Positions 1-9,036 are shown, counted from the first letter of the stretch. The stretch: 64,000 bases of DNA from Pseudomonas pudica (GCF_015680405.1 NZ_JADLJS010000001.1:1-64000); one strand, 5' to 3'. The notes: generated by a model from the letters alone, not told the origin. Numbers and translations are program-made.

Positions 1-20
1 GTACAACACTGACCTCAACC

Positions 21-64
21 CTGTGGGAGCCCGGCTTGCCGGCGATGGGCTGCGCAGCAGCCCC
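21..64. repeat. REP element (single)
   Basis: A tgtgggagc core is followed by the short hairpin gggctgcgcagcagcccc. This is the P. putida-type REP layout and lies in the intergenic space before the pyoverdine-uptake operon. The rest of bases 1-215 shows no gene; an AATGAGAAT-like half-site (reverse strand, about 139-147) resembles half a Fur box but is too weak to call. Confidence 0.75.
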
Positions 65-215
65 CAAAGACACTCGCGCACAGGCAGTGTGCCCTCGACC
101 TTGAAACATTTGCTTGCATTTAAAACGGCAGGTTTTCGATTCTCATTCGTCCTTATCAATACAACCCCTCTTTGGCTGGGCACACGCTCGACTCCCCACT
201 GCAGAAGACCGTCAG

Positions 216-1409
216 ATGGCCAAATCACCGAAAAAATCCAAATCCAGGCTGTGGTTCCTGGTCCACAGCTGGCTCGCCTTGCCGATCTGGTTCTTTGTGC
301 TGATCGTCTGCTTCACCGGCATGCTGGCGGTGGTCAGCCAGGAAATCGTCTGGCTGGCCAACCCGGATGTGCGCGCCAACAAGCCCGACGCCGACGCCGA
401 GCGCCTGAGCTTCCAGCAGGTGCTGGACGCCCTGCACAAGGCCGAGCCGGACATGGTGGTGGAGCGGCTGATCCAGCCCGACGGTTCGCACTTCGCGGTC
501 ATAGCCAATGTCACCCTGCCTGACGGCACCAGCCCGACGTTGTATGTAAACCCCTACACCGGGGCCATCCAGGGCAAGACACCGGACTTCAACTTCGAAG
601 CCTTCACCCGCGCCCTGCACGGCTGGTGGCTGGTGCCGTTCACCAACGGTTTCAGCTGGGGCTGGTACCTGGTATCGCTGCTCGGCCTGCCCATGCTGGC
701 TTCGCTGGTCACGGGTCTGGTGGTGTACAAGAAGTTCTGGAAGGGCTTCTTCAAGCCGGTGCGCACTGGCCATGGTTCTCGGATTTTCTGGGGCGACCTG
801 CACCGCCTGGCCGGGGTCTGGTCGATCTGGTTCATTGCCGTCATTTCCATCACCGGCACCTGGTTCCTGATCCAGGCGATCCTTGCCGACAACCACATCA
901 CCATTTCCAGCCGGCCCATCGTGCCGGTCATCGCCCGTGAGGACGTGCCGCAAACCCCCAATGGCAGCCCGGCAGCGCGCATCGACCTGGATGAAGCGGC
1001 ACGCATCGCCGGCCTGGCGGTCCCAGGGCTGGAGATCAGCTTCATCTCGCTGCCGGCCACCGCCTACAGCCACGTCACCCTGGCGGGGCCAGGCTGGTAC
1101 CCGCTGATGTTCCAGAGCGCCTCGGTGAACCCGTACACGCGTAATGTCGACAGCCGGTTCCTGATCAGCGACCGCTCGGCCCTGGAGTTCGTCACCGAGT
1201 CCATGCGCCCGCTGCACACCGGCGATTTCGGCGGCCTGCCGATCAAGCTGGTGTGGTTCTTCTTCGGCCTGATCCTCACCCTGATGGTGTTCAGCGGTTT
1301 GCTGATCTGGACCAAACGCACCGCCCAGGCCACCGCCGCCGCCCTCAAGCGCAGCGAACGCGCACCGCGCATGGCGCGCCATGAACCCACCGTGGAGATC
1401 CGCCCATGA
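216..1409 (+). CDS. fpvG: PepSY-TM inner-membrane reductase, FpvG-like
   Basis: A 397-residue PepSY-associated membrane protein. The first membrane segment is at about residues 15-40, a central pair lies near 160-235 and a last helix near 340-360. Conserved histidines occur in VHSW (about 16), LHGWW (about 133), DLHRLAG (about 195) and LHTGDFGG (about 334), as expected for haem or electron-transfer sites in this family. In P. aeruginosa FpvG reduces ferripyoverdine iron in the periplasm so that it can leave the siderophore. I chose ATG 216, which opens MAKSPKKSK just before the first helix; the reading frame is open further upstream but that part is not protein-like. The gene overlaps the next by 4 nt and heads an eight-gene operon whose order matches fpvGHJK-CDEF; the symbol rests on this order plus family. 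Confidence 0.85.
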   Translation: MAKSPKKSKSRLWFLVHSWLALPIWFFVLIVCFTGMLAVVSQEIVWLANPDVRANKPDADAERLSFQQVLDALHKAEPDMVVERLIQPDGSHFAVIANVTLPDGTSPTLYVNPYTGAIQGKTPDFNFEAFTRALHGWWLVPFTNGFSWGWYLVSLLGLPMLASLVTGLVVYKKFWKGFFKPVRTGHGSRIFWGDLHRLAGVWSIWFIAVISITGTWFLIQAILADNHITISSRPIVPVIAREDVPQTPNGSPAARIDLDEAARIAGLAVPGLEISFISLPATAYSHVTLAGPGWYPLMFQSASVNPYTRNVDSRFLISDRSALEFVTESMRPLHTGDFGGLPIKLVWFFFGLILTLMVFSGLLIWTKRTAQATAAALKRSERAPRMARHEPTVEIRP

Positions 1410-1945
1410 GCCAGGCCCAAGCCGTGCCCGTCAGCCCGCTGAAGCAACTGTGGCTGAAGTGGCGTTTTCACCTGAACATCCTGCTGATCCTCATCCCGCT
1501 GGGCTTCATGCCCAAGTACTTCGCCGACGCCAAGCTGTTCCGCGGCGAAGCGGGGCTCGGCGCCAATGTGATCAACGACATCCAGGTCGGCCCCTATACC
1601 CTGGACCTGGCCGAGATGCGTGACGAGCCCCCCCGCGCCGACGGCCCGGCCGGCCATTTCAAGGTCTTCAATGCATCGCTGTGCAAGGCCTGCGTCAACG
1701 GCGTCAAGGCAGCCTACCTGCGCATCGGCAAACCGCGCAGTCTGCGCGCCGCCGGCACGATTTTCTTCGGTGCGCCGTACAACATGGGCACCTCGCTGCC
1801 GATCCCGCCACGCACCAAGCCCGACGCGCAGATCTGGATCACCCTGGAGGGCTGGGACGGCAGCATGCACCAGGCGTCGGTCCCCCTGGCCAAGGCATCG
1901 CCAGCCACCGTGGCCTGGCTCGAGAAACAAGGAGGCAATAAATGA
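1406..1945 (+). CDS. fpvH: FpvH-like accessory protein of ferripyoverdine reduction
   Basis: A 179-residue protein with one N-terminal membrane anchor (NILLILIPLGFMPKY, about residues 23-37) and a predicted periplasmic remainder. A CKAC motif (about residues 93-96) could be redox-active or bind metal. Position two of the operon, between the PepSY reductase and a small secreted protein, matches FpvH, which helps FpvG release iron from pyoverdine. It overlaps its neighbours by 4 nt on both sides, so translation is probably coupled. Function is inferred from gene order; no enzymatic domain is recognisable. Confidence 0.75.
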   Translation: MSQAQAVPVSPLKQLWLKWRFHLNILLILIPLGFMPKYFADAKLFRGEAGLGANVINDIQVGPYTLDLAEMRDEPPRADGPAGHFKVFNASLCKACVNGVKAAYLRIGKPRSLRAAGTIFFGAPYNMGTSLPIPPRTKPDAQIWITLEGWDGSMHQASVPLAKASPATVAWLEKQGGNK

Positions 1946-2262
1946 AACACCTGATGCGCACCCTCGCCCTGCCCTTGCTGGCGCTGGCCGCCGGCCCGGC
2001 ACTGGCGCACAACCCGATGTGCGAATGCGAAGAACTGCCTGGCGGCCAGGTCAAGTGTACCGGTGGCTTCTCGGATGGTAGTGGTGCCCCAGGGGTCACC
2101 CTGGATGTGATCGGCTACGACGAACAGGTGTTGGTCGGCGGCAAGCTCGGTGACGATTCGACCCTGACCTTCAAGCGCCCGGACGGCGAGTTCTACGTGC
2201 TGTTCGATGCCGGCCCCGGGCACGTGGTGGAAGTCGACCACGCCGATATCGCCCAGCCATGA
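1942..2262 (+). CDS. fpvJ: FpvJ-like small periplasmic protein
   Basis: A 106-residue secreted protein. The signal peptide ends at about residue 23 (GPALA|HN), so the mature protein starts HNPMCECEE, a clustered His/Cys metal-ligand motif at the very N-terminus; a third Cys follows in VKCTGG. The rest is a short beta-rich domain. Third place in the operon matches FpvJ, an accessory partner of the FpvG reductase. A metal-handling role is suggested by the H-x3-C-x-C start, which is an inference. Confidence 0.72.
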   Translation: MKHLMRTLALPLLALAAGPALAHNPMCECEELPGGQVKCTGGFSDGSGAPGVTLDVIGYDEQVLVGGKLGDDSTLTFKRPDGEFYVLFDAGPGHVVEVDHADIAQP

Positions 2263-2828
2263 GCGGCGTCCAAGTGATTCGCCCGGCCGGTGCCGGGCAC
2301 GAAACCCTGTACGTGCTGCTGGTCAGCCTGATGATCGTGGTACTCGCCGCCAGCGTGGTGCTGCTGCGCGGCGAGCGCGAGGACGAACAAGCCATCGCCA
2401 GCCACCAGATCGACGCGCGTCGCGACCTCACCGCCGCCGAGCAAGGCCTGTATACCGACCTGCGGGTGGCCTTCGACGAAATCCAGCTGCTGCGTGAAGA
2501 AAACGCCGCCGCGCCCAGCGTTCAGGCGCTGGCCGAGGAAGGCCTGCCGCCGTTCGTGGTCGATGCCGGCAGCCAGAGCCGCGGCAGCCACCAATGGTCG
2601 TGGCTGCAGCCCGGGGCCTACCTTGGCCGCAGCCAGGCCCCGGAAGTGGCCGGCAGCCTGCTGCTGATCCTGCCGGCCGACAGCACCGGCCAGGCCGATG
2701 TCTGGCTGCGCCGCGACAGCGCCGCAGTGGCCCCGGACGACATTGGCCAGGCCGCCCTGATCGCCGCCGGCTGGCAGCAGGTGGTCAGCCATTACGACGC
2801 CGGGGTCACCCGCGAACACCGTCACTGA
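2259..2828 (+). CDS. fpvK: FpvK-like single-pass membrane protein (DUF6162 type)
   Basis: A 189-residue protein with one membrane helix (YVLLVSLMIVVLAASVVLL, about residues 19-37) followed by a periplasmic domain without a known catalytic motif. It overlaps the previous gene by 4 nt and ends 16 nt before the binding-protein gene. Fourth position in the operon corresponds to FpvK, one of the FpvG accessory proteins. The acidic and Gln-rich segment after the helix (about 40-90) may form a coiled coil. Assignment rests on order and topology. Confidence 0.72.
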   Translation: MSGVQVIRPAGAGHETLYVLLVSLMIVVLAASVVLLRGEREDEQAIASHQIDARRDLTAAEQGLYTDLRVAFDEIQLLREENAAAPSVQALAEEGLPPFVVDAGSQSRGSHQWSWLQPGAYLGRSQAPEVAGSLLLILPADSTGQADVWLRRDSAAVAPDDIGQAALIAAGWQQVVSHYDAGVTREHRH

Positions 2829-2844
2829 ACCCAAGGACTCCCCC

Positions 2845-3747
2845 ATGCTCCGCTCCGCCCTCGCCCTGCTCCTGGCCCTTGCCCTGCCGGCACAGGCCCT
2901 GGCCGATAACGGCAAGCCCCTGCGTATCGGCATTACCCTGCACCCCTACTACAGCTATGTGAGCAACATCGTCGGCGACAAGGCCGAAGTGGTGCCGCTG
3001 ATTCCGGCAGGGTTCAACCCCCATGCCTACGAGCCACGGGCCGAGGACATCAAGCGCATCGGCACCCTGGACGTGGTGGTGCTCAACGGCGTCGGCCATG
3101 ACGATTTCGCCGACCGCATGATCGCCGCCAGCGAAAAGCCCGGCATCACCACCATCGAGGCCAACCAGAACGTACCGTTGCTGGCCGCAACCGGCATTGC
3201 CGCCCGCGGCGCCGGCAAGGTGGTCAACCCGCACACCTTCCTGTCGATCAGCACCACCATCGCCCAGGTCAACAATATCGCCCGCGAACTGGGCAAGCTC
3301 GACCCGGACAACGCCAAGCTGTACACGCAAAACGCCCGCGCCTATGCCAAGCGCCTGCGCACATTGCGTGCCGATGCCCTGGCCAAGGTCACCGAGGCGC
3401 CCAGCGCCACCTTCCGGGTCGCCACCATCCATGCCGCCTACGACTACCTGGTACGTGACTTCGGCCTGGAGGTGACTGCGGTGGTCGAGCCAGCCCATGG
3501 CATCGAACCCAGCCCGGCCCAGCTGAAGAAGACCATCGACCAGCTCAAGGCGCTGGACGTGCGGGTGATCTTCTCGGAAATGGACTTCCCGTCGGCCTAT
3601 GTCGAAACCATCCAGCGTGAATCCGGCGTGCGCCTATACCCGCTGACGCACATTTCCTACGGCGAATACACCAAGGACAAGTACGAAGTGGAGATGAAGC
3701 GCAACCTCGACACCGTGGTCCGCGCCATCCAGGAGAACCGCGCATGA
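2845..3747 (+). CDS. fpvC: Periplasmic metal-binding protein of the ferripyoverdine iron transporter (FpvC-like)
   Basis: A 300-residue cluster A-I (ZnuA/TroA family) binding protein. The signal peptide spans about residues 1-20 (PAQALA|DNG). Family metal ligands are visible as His in TLHPYYSY (about 32), His in FNPHAYEP (about 59) and His in TIHAAYDY; an acidic position falls in FSEMDFPS. There is no His-rich loop, which argues against a specialised zinc-only ZnuA and for the FpvC type, which receives iron freed from pyoverdine. It sits directly before its ATPase and overlaps it by 4 nt. Confidence 0.85.
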   Translation: MLRSALALLLALALPAQALADNGKPLRIGITLHPYYSYVSNIVGDKAEVVPLIPAGFNPHAYEPRAEDIKRIGTLDVVVLNGVGHDDFADRMIAASEKPGITTIEANQNVPLLAATGIAARGAGKVVNPHTFLSISTTIAQVNNIARELGKLDPDNAKLYTQNARAYAKRLRTLRADALAKVTEAPSATFRVATIHAAYDYLVRDFGLEVTAVVEPAHGIEPSPAQLKKTIDQLKALDVRVIFSEMDFPSAYVETIQRESGVRLYPLTHISYGEYTKDKYEVEMKRNLDTVVRAIQENRA

Positions 3748-4490
3748 CCGCCGCCGCCAACCTGGTGACAGCCTGCGGGCCGCGCATCGAGTTCGCTGGC
3801 ATCGACCTGACCCTGGGCCGCACCCGCATCCTCGAACAGGTCAGCTTCAACGTCGCCGCCGGCAGCGTGCATGCCATCGTCGGCCCCAACGGCGGCGGCA
3901 AGAGTTCACTGATCAAGACCCTGCTCGGGCAGATGCCGCACCAGGGCCAGCTGACCCTTGACTGGCCCGGCGAACGCGAAGTGATCGGCTATGTGCCGCA
4001 GGCGCTGGAGTTCGACCGTGGCCTGCCGATGACCGTGGACGATTTCATGGCTGCCATGTGTCAGCGTCGCCCTGCCTTCCTGGGCCTGTCGCGCCGCGTG
4101 CAGCCAGCCATCGACGCGGCCCTCGTGCGGGTCGGCATGCTCGACAAGCGCAAACGGCGCATGGGCGCGCTTTCCGGTGGCGAACGCCAACGCGTGCTGC
4201 TGGCCCAGGGCCTGATCCCCGAGCCGCAACTGCTGGTGCTGGACGAACCGATGTCGGCCCTGGATGAAGCCGGCATCCAGGTGTTCGAGCAACTGCTGCA
4301 GGGCTGGCGTCAGGCCGGCACCACCGTGCTGTGGATCGAACACGACCTGGAGGCTGTGATGCGCCTGGCTGATCGGGTTACCGGCCTGAGCCGCCAGGTA
4401 CTGTTCGACGCCCCACCCGCCCAGGCCCTTACCCCGCAGCGCCTGCTCGGCCTGTTCTCCGTTCACCCGCGTAGCGAGAGCCTTGCCTGA
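3744..4490 (+). CDS. fpvD: ABC transporter ATPase (FpvD-like)
   Basis: A 248-residue ATP-binding subunit. Walker A is GPNGGGKSS (about residues 53-61), the signature is LSGGERQRV (about 147), Walker B is LLVLDEPMSALDE (about 164-176) and the H-loop histidine is in WIEHDLE. It powers import through the permease encoded next, with which it shares 1 nt. Family: metal-type ABC importers that pair with ABC-3 permeases; the role in pyoverdine-iron uptake comes from the operon. Confidence 0.88.
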   Translation: MTAAANLVTACGPRIEFAGIDLTLGRTRILEQVSFNVAAGSVHAIVGPNGGGKSSLIKTLLGQMPHQGQLTLDWPGEREVIGYVPQALEFDRGLPMTVDDFMAAMCQRRPAFLGLSRRVQPAIDAALVRVGMLDKRKRRMGALSGGERQRVLLAQGLIPEPQLLVLDEPMSALDEAGIQVFEQLLQGWRQAGTTVLWIEHDLEAVMRLADRVTGLSRQVLFDAPPAQALTPQRLLGLFSVHPRSESLA

Positions 4491-5389
4491 TGAGTTTTGA
4501 AATCTTTCGGCAAACGGTCCAGGACTGGGCCGCTGCCGGCTACCTGCCCGAGGCGCTGGCCTACGGCTTCGTGGTCAATGCTTTGCTGGCCGGTTTGATG
4601 ATAGGCCCGGTGCTGGGCGGCCTGGGTACCCTGGTGGTGGTCAAGCGCTTTGCCTTCTTCTCCGAGGCGGTCGGCCATGCCGCGCTGACCGGCGTGGCCA
4701 TCGGCATCCTGCTGGGCGAACCCTACACTGGCCCCTACGGCAGCCTGTTCGGCTACTGCCTGCTGTTCGGCATCCTGCTCAACTTCCTGCGCAACCGCAC
4801 AGGGCTGTCGCCGGATACGCTGATCGGCGTGTTTCTGTCGGTGTCGCTGGCGCTGGGCGCCAGCCTGCTGCTGATGCTGGCGGGCAAGATCAACGTGCAC
4901 ATCCTCGAGAACGTGCTGTTCGGCTCGGTGCTGACCGTCAGCGGCCAGGATCTGGTGGTGCTGGGTATCGTCGCGGTGCTGGTGCTGGCATTGGCCGTGC
5001 CGCTGTACAACCGCATCATGCTGGCCAGTTTCAACCCGCAGCTGGCGGCCGTGCGCGGGGTGGCGGTGAAAACCCTGGACTACCTGTTCGTGGTGCTGGT
5101 GACCCTGGTCACCGTGGCCTCGGTGAAGGTGATCGGGGCGATCCTGGTCGGGGCCCTGCTGGTGATTCCCGCTGCCGCCGCCCGCCTGGTCAGCCAGTCG
5201 CTGAAGGGCTTTTTCTTCCTGTCGCTGCTGATCGCCACGTTGAGCACGCTGCTCGGCATCCTGCTGCCGATCGTGTTCGACCTGCCGGTGCCGTCCGGCG
5301 CCGCGATCATCCTGGTCGCCGGCATCTGCTTCGCTCTGGCGGCGCTGGCCCGCGCCCTCGTTCCCCGCCTGCAAGGAAACCCGGCATGA
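4490..5389 (+). CDS. fpvE: ABC-3 family metal permease (FpvE-like)
   Basis: A 299-residue integral membrane protein with about eight or nine hydrophobic helices, typical of ZnuB/TroC/FpvE permeases. Family features include FFSEAVGHAALTG (about residues 45-60) and KVIGAILVGALLVIPAAAA (about 206-224). It forms the membrane channel of the iron importer and overlaps the next gene by 4 nt. Confidence 0.88.
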   Translation: MSFEIFRQTVQDWAAAGYLPEALAYGFVVNALLAGLMIGPVLGGLGTLVVVKRFAFFSEAVGHAALTGVAIGILLGEPYTGPYGSLFGYCLLFGILLNFLRNRTGLSPDTLIGVFLSVSLALGASLLLMLAGKINVHILENVLFGSVLTVSGQDLVVLGIVAVLVLALAVPLYNRIMLASFNPQLAAVRGVAVKTLDYLFVVLVTLVTVASVKVIGAILVGALLVIPAAAARLVSQSLKGFFFLSLLIATLSTLLGILLPIVFDLPVPSGAAIILVAGICFALAALARALVPRLQGNPA

Positions 5390-6249
5390 ACCTGAAACGC
5401 CTGACCCTGGCGCTGGCCCTGGCCGGCCTACCGTCGCTGTCCAACGCCACGCAAGTGCTGGCCACCCTGCCCGTCACCCACAGCCTGGCCAGCGCCCTGC
5501 TCGACGGCACCACGGTGCAGCTCGCGCGTGCAGCCCCCGCCAACCTGCCTGCCAGCCGCCAACCTTCCTATTTCAGCGGGCGCGGTAGCGCCAGCCTGCA
5601 CAAGGCCGCGCAGCAAGCCGACGCGGTGATCGGCGTGCGCTCGATCTGGCGTGACGACCCGCTGTACCCGATGGCCAGGCGCAGCAATATCCGGATCGTC
5701 GAGATCGACGCCGCACGGCCGGTGGATGGTGCGCTGCCGGGTATTGCGGTGAGCGGCGAGGAGGCCTATGGCGCCTACCCCTGGCTCAACCCGACCAACT
5801 TCGGGCGCATGGCCGACGTGGTAGCCAATGACCTGGAGCGGTTGGCGCCAGGCGACAAGGCGAAGATCCAGGGTAACCTGGCCGGGCTCAAACGCCAGTT
5901 GCTGGAGCTTTCGGCCAGCAGCCAGACACGCTTGGCCAAGGTCGACAACCTGACGGTGGTGAGCCTGTCGGAGCGGCTGGGTTATCTGGCCAGCGGGTTG
6001 AACCTGGACGTGGTCGAGCAGCCGCTGCCAGCCGAGTGGGATGCGGCTGCGCTGAAGGCGCTGGGGGACAACCTGAAGGCGCAGGATGTGGCGCTGGTGC
6101 TGGACCATCGGCAGCCGGGGGCAGCTGTGGCCGAGGTGATCAAGGCATCCGGGGCCAAGTTGGTGGTGGTGGAAAGTGACCCTGAGGATGCGTTTGCCGG
6201 GTTGAAGGCCAGTGTGGATCAGGTGGTTGGAGCACTGGGCGAAAGCTGA
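5386..6249 (+). CDS. fpvF: Second periplasmic binding protein of the Fpv transporter (FpvF-like)
   Basis: A 287-residue secreted protein (signal peptide to about residue 21, SNA|TQV) distantly related to cluster A-I binding proteins. Several ligand positions of that family appear absent or changed compared with the fpvC product, for example no HPYYS-like motif. Having two different binding proteins in one operon is the hallmark of fpvCDEF; in P. aeruginosa FpvF interacts with FpvC and with pyoverdine. It is the last gene of the operon and is followed by a REP pair. Confidence 0.78.
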   Translation: MNLKRLTLALALAGLPSLSNATQVLATLPVTHSLASALLDGTTVQLARAAPANLPASRQPSYFSGRGSASLHKAAQQADAVIGVRSIWRDDPLYPMARRSNIRIVEIDAARPVDGALPGIAVSGEEAYGAYPWLNPTNFGRMADVVANDLERLAPGDKAKIQGNLAGLKRQLLELSASSQTRLAKVDNLTVVSLSERLGYLASGLNLDVVEQPLPAEWDAAALKALGDNLKAQDVALVLDHRQPGAAVAEVIKASGAKLVVVESDPEDAFAGLKASVDQVVGALGES

Positions 6250-6271
6250 TCAGGCAGGCTGGCACGGTCAA

Positions 6272-6388
6272 TGTGGGAGCGGCCTTGCGTCGCGAAAGGG
6301 CCGCATCGCGGCCCCAGGATTTCAGCACAGATGCACAAATTTCTGGGGCTGCTGCGCAGCCCTTTCGCGACGCAAGGCCGCTCCCACA
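6272..6388. repeat. Inverted REP pair
   Basis: Two REP units face each other: tgtgggagcggccttgcgtcg at the left and its reverse complement at the right end, each with a gc-rich inner hairpin (ggccgcatcgcggcc and ggctgctgcgcagcc). It lies between the convergent fpv operon and the DUF1615 gene and probably acts as a transcriptional boundary. Confidence 0.85.
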
Positions 6389-6410
6389 GTTGACCGCGTT
6401 GGATGACAGG

Positions 6411-7496
6411 CTAGCGCTTCATGCACCGCTGATAACGCTCATCCACCCGCCCGGCAAACCACGCCGTGGTCAGCTTGCGGGTGATCTTCGGGCTTTTCAG
6501 CTGGATCCCCGGCAGCACCGCCCGTGGCATCGGCTTGCCGGCCGCGGCATCGGCCAGGGCAAACACCCCGCTGTACAGCTTGCTGTCCTCGAAGGCCAAG
6601 CTATCGCCCTCCTCCAGCTGGCTGCGAATCTGCGGGTTGCGCAGGCCCAGTTTCCCTCCCAGTTTGCGTGCCGCCTTTTCCGTGGTCCCAGGCATGATCG
6701 AGCCCGGCGCCACCAGGTCGCCATCGAGCGCCAGCGTCACCCCTGTCACCTTGCTCAGTGCTGCCTGGAATGCCGCATTACGGCTGGCGTACCAGCCCGC
6801 ATTGAAATCGGCGAAGCGGTACAGCTGGCGATCGTAGTTGGCCGAATAGCCCAGCAAGTGGGCGATGCCGAAATACATCCCGCCGCGACGGGTGAACACT
6901 TCCTGGCGAATGCTACCGTCGTGGCTGTAGGGGTAATCCCGCGCATGCTTTTCCGCAAAATCGATGCTGACCTGCATCGGCCCACCGGTATGCACCGGGT
7001 TCAACCCACCCAGCAAGGTCTTGCCCAGCGGCACGCGAGCGATGACTTCGTCATACAGCTCGCTCAACTGCTTCTCGCTGCGCACCGCCTGCAAACGCTG
7101 CTGGTAGCTCTTGCCATTACCCGACGGCGTCTTCAGTGCACCATCGACCAGCAGCTTGGGGATATGCAGGCGCGCGGCGCGGCGGTCGATTTCCTCCCGG
7201 GCGATACGCCCAAGGTTAGGCACCTGCGGGTCGGCATTGAAGGTCGATTCCTGCTCGGTCACCGCCAGCACCGCACACAGGTTGCTCTTGCTGGGGGCAA
7301 TTCGCTGGGCCTCGAACGCCACCTGAATGTCCCGGGCCCAGCCCTCGCGGTCCTTGGCCTGGGCGGGCAACAGCCGCAGCAGTTGGGCACGGACCTTGGC
7401 CGGGTCCGCCTCGGGCGCTTCCTCACGGCGCCCGGCACAGCCTTGCAGCAGCGCCAGGGCCATCAACCCGGCGGCCAGTAACCGGCCGTTCAGGGC
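6411..7496 (-). CDS. DUF1615 family lipoprotein
   Basis: About 361 residues. No ATG fits a full signal peptide: the first ATG (7466) starts inside the hydrophobic stretch, while an in-frame CTG at 7496 gives a (M)NGRLLAAGLMALALLQGC lipoprotein signal with the lipobox ending in C; TTG 7469 is a third option. The upstream in-frame stop limits the choice, and the start overlaps the end of the previous gene. The body matches DUF1615, a conserved outer-membrane-type lipoprotein family of unknown function (motif NLCAVLAVTEQEST near the N-terminus). It is last in the minus-strand group with an isochorismatase-like gene and pyoverdine-associated genes. Confidence 0.72.
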   Translation of the reverse strand, partial: ALNGRLLAAGLMALALLQGCAGRREEAPEADPAKVRAQLLRLLPAQAKDREGWARDIQVAFEAQRIAPSKSNLCAVLAVTEQESTFNADPQVPNLGRIAREEIDRRAARLHIPKLLVDGALKTPSGNGKSYQQRLQAVRSEKQLSELYDEVIARVPLGKTLLGGLNPVHTGGPMQVSIDFAEKHARDYPYSHDGSIRQEVFTRRGGMYFGIAHLLGYSANYDRQLYRFADFNAGWYASRNAAFQAALSKVTGVTLALDGDLVAPGSIMPGTTEKAARKLGGKLGLRNPQIRSQLEEGDSLAFEDSKLYSGVFALADAAAGKPMPRAVLPGIQLKSPKITRKLTTAWFAGRVDERYQRCMKR

Positions 7497-8041
7497 TGTT
7501 CACCGATCAGGTAGGTCTTGCTGATGTGCCGGAACAGCGGGTGGCTGGCACTGCCCATGAGCTCGAACAAAACCATTTCGCGGGTCACCACCTGCGCCCC
7601 TGCAGCCCGCATGCGGGCCAGCCCTGCGGCCTTGCTCGCCGGGGTACGGCTGTCACAGGCATCCTCGACCACGAACACCTGCTTGCCCAGCGCCAGCAGG
7701 CCGAGCACGGTCTGCAGCACACAGACGTGGGTTTCCATGCCACACACAATCACTTGCTCACGCGCCATCAAACTCGCTGGCAGGCACTCGGCGGCCACGC
7801 AGGAAAAATGGCTTTTCTCCACCACCTCGGCAGCCGGCGCTGCGGCCAGCAGCTCGGCCAGGGTATGGCCCAGGCCCTTGGGGTACTGCTCGGAAATCAC
7901 CGTCGGCAGCTCCAGCTCGTTCGTAGCTGCCAGCAACCAGCGGGCCCGCGCGCGGATGCCTTCAGGGTCACTCATGGCGCCGATGAGTTTTTCCTGGATG
8001 TCGACGACCAGCAGCGTGGCCTTGTGAGGATGGATCAGCAT
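7490..8041 (-). CDS. Isochorismatase-family hydrolase (YcaC-like)
   Basis: A 183-residue cysteine hydrolase. The fold's signature strand LLVVDIQEKL (about 9-18, catalytic Asp), a Lys in VVEKSHFSC and the nucleophile Cys region GMETHVCVLQT (about 109-119) are present. ATG 8041 opens MLIHPHK; the open frame further upstream is not protein-like. The family hydrolyses isochorismate, nicotinamide or related amides; YcaC-type members have uncertain substrates. It starts 58 nt after the thioesterase stop and may be co-transcribed with it. Confidence 0.82.
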   Translation of the reverse strand: MLIHPHKATLLVVDIQEKLIGAMSDPEGIRARARWLLAATNELELPTVISEQYPKGLGHTLAELLAAAPAAEVVEKSHFSCVAAECLPASLMAREQVIVCGMETHVCVLQTVLGLLALGKQVFVVEDACDSRTPASKAAGLARMRAAGAQVVTREMVLFELMGSASHPLFRHISKTYLIGEQP

Positions 8042-8098
8042 TGTCTGCCTCTTGCCTGGGAAAAGACCTAGCCTCCCCCAGGCAAGCGGTGACGTCAA

Positions 8099-8818
8099 TC
8101 AGGCGGACAGCCGAAGCGGTTGCAGCGACGCGGTGAGCGCAGCGAGCACCAGGTCCTCATGCTCATGGATGAAGAAGTGGCCGCCAGGGAACATCTGCAG
8201 CGAGAACGCCCCGTGGGTTTCCTTGCGCCAGGCCTGCAACTGCTCGTCACTGGCGCGGTCCTGCATGCCGCCCAACACGTGCAGCGGGCACTGCAAGGCT
8301 GGCCGCTGGCGGTAGGCGTAGGTACCACACAACAGGAAGTCGGCGCGCAGGGTGGGCAAGGTCAGGCTCATCAGCTCGGCGTTGGCCAGCACTTCCTCGG
8401 GCGTGCCCTGAAGCTCGCGCAACTCGCCGATCAACTCGGCGTCGCTCTTGGGCTCACGCCAGTTCTTGCCGTCGTAGTCCTCACGGCGGGTCGGCGCTGC
8501 GGTACCGCAGGCGAACAGGGCCAGTGGTGCCGGGCAACCCAGCGCTTGCAGCTCATGGGCCAGCTCGAAGGCCAGCAAGGCGCCCAGGCTATGGCCGAGC
8601 AGCGCGTAGGGGGTGCTGGCCGCCAGGCGCTGTTCGGCGGCCAGTTGCCGGGCCAGGGCCTGCATGTCGGTGTGCAGTGGCTCGGCAATGCGCGCACCAC
8701 GCCCGGGCAGTTCCACCGGGCGTACCTGCAGCCACGTCGGCAGCTTGCGCCGCCAACGGCTGTAGACCATGGCGCTGGCCCCCGAATACGGCAGGCACAG
8801 CAGGTTCAACGCAGTCAC
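8099..8818 (-). CDS. Type II thioesterase of non-ribosomal peptide synthesis (pyoverdine locus)
   Basis: A 239-residue alpha/beta hydrolase of the GrsT/type II thioesterase family. The nucleophile elbow is [13 protein letters not shown] (Ser about 94) and the catalytic His is in [10 protein letters not shown] (about 215). Such enzymes clear mis-primed acyl groups from peptide synthetases. It overlaps the MbtH gene by 4 nt. The thioesterase/MbtH pair next to fpvGHJK-CDEF reproduces the order of PA2411-PA2412 in P. aeruginosa, placing it in pyoverdine biosynthesis. Confidence 0.85.
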   Translation of the reverse strand: MTALNLLCLPYSGASAMVYSRWRRKLPTWLQVRPVELPGRGARIAEPLHTDMQALARQLAAEQRLAASTPYALLGHSLGALLAFELAHELQALGCPAPLALFACGTAAPTRREDYDGKNWREPKSDAELIGELRELQGTPEEVLANAELMSLTLPTLRADFLLCGTYAYRQRPALQCPLHVLGGMQDRASDEQLQAWRKETHGAFSLQMFPGGHFFIHEHEDLVLAALTASLQPLRLSA

Positions 8819-9036
8819 TGGGCGGCGGCTTCGGCCATTTTCTGGCGCAGGCTCAGCGGGCGCATGTCGGTCCAGACTTCATCGATGTAGGCCAGGCAGT
8901 CCTTCTTCAGGCCGCTCTTGCCTACGGCACGCCAACCGTTGGGGATCGCTTTGTAGTCGGGCCAGATCGAGTATTGCTCTTCGTGGTTGACCACTACCTG
9001 GAACTGAATATCGTCGCGGTCGAAAACGGAAGTCAT
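8815..9036 (-). CDS. MbtH-like protein
   Basis: A 73-residue protein with the full family signature: [10 protein letters not shown] and PNGWRAVG in the first half, [17 protein letters not shown] in the second. MbtH proteins bind adenylation domains of peptide synthetases and activate them. ATG 9036 is preceded by an aaggag-type ribosome site (about 9046-9051 on the reverse strand). A PvdS-type promoter lies about 60 nt upstream, consistent with iron-starvation control. Confidence 0.93.
   Translation of the reverse strand: MTSVFDRDDIQFQVVVNHEEQYSIWPDYKAIPNGWRAVGKSGLKKDCLAYIDEVWTDMRPLSLRQKMAEAAAQ

Noticed and set aside
225..1382. Long minus-strand frame opposite the fpvG-like gene
   Set aside because: GC-rich shadow frame with His/Gln/Arg-biased composition and no domain; the plus strand is clearly coding.
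6273..7481. 402-codon plus-strand frame opposite the DUF1615 gene
   Set aside because: It starts inside a REP element and mirrors the real minus-strand gene; composition is unlike a protein.
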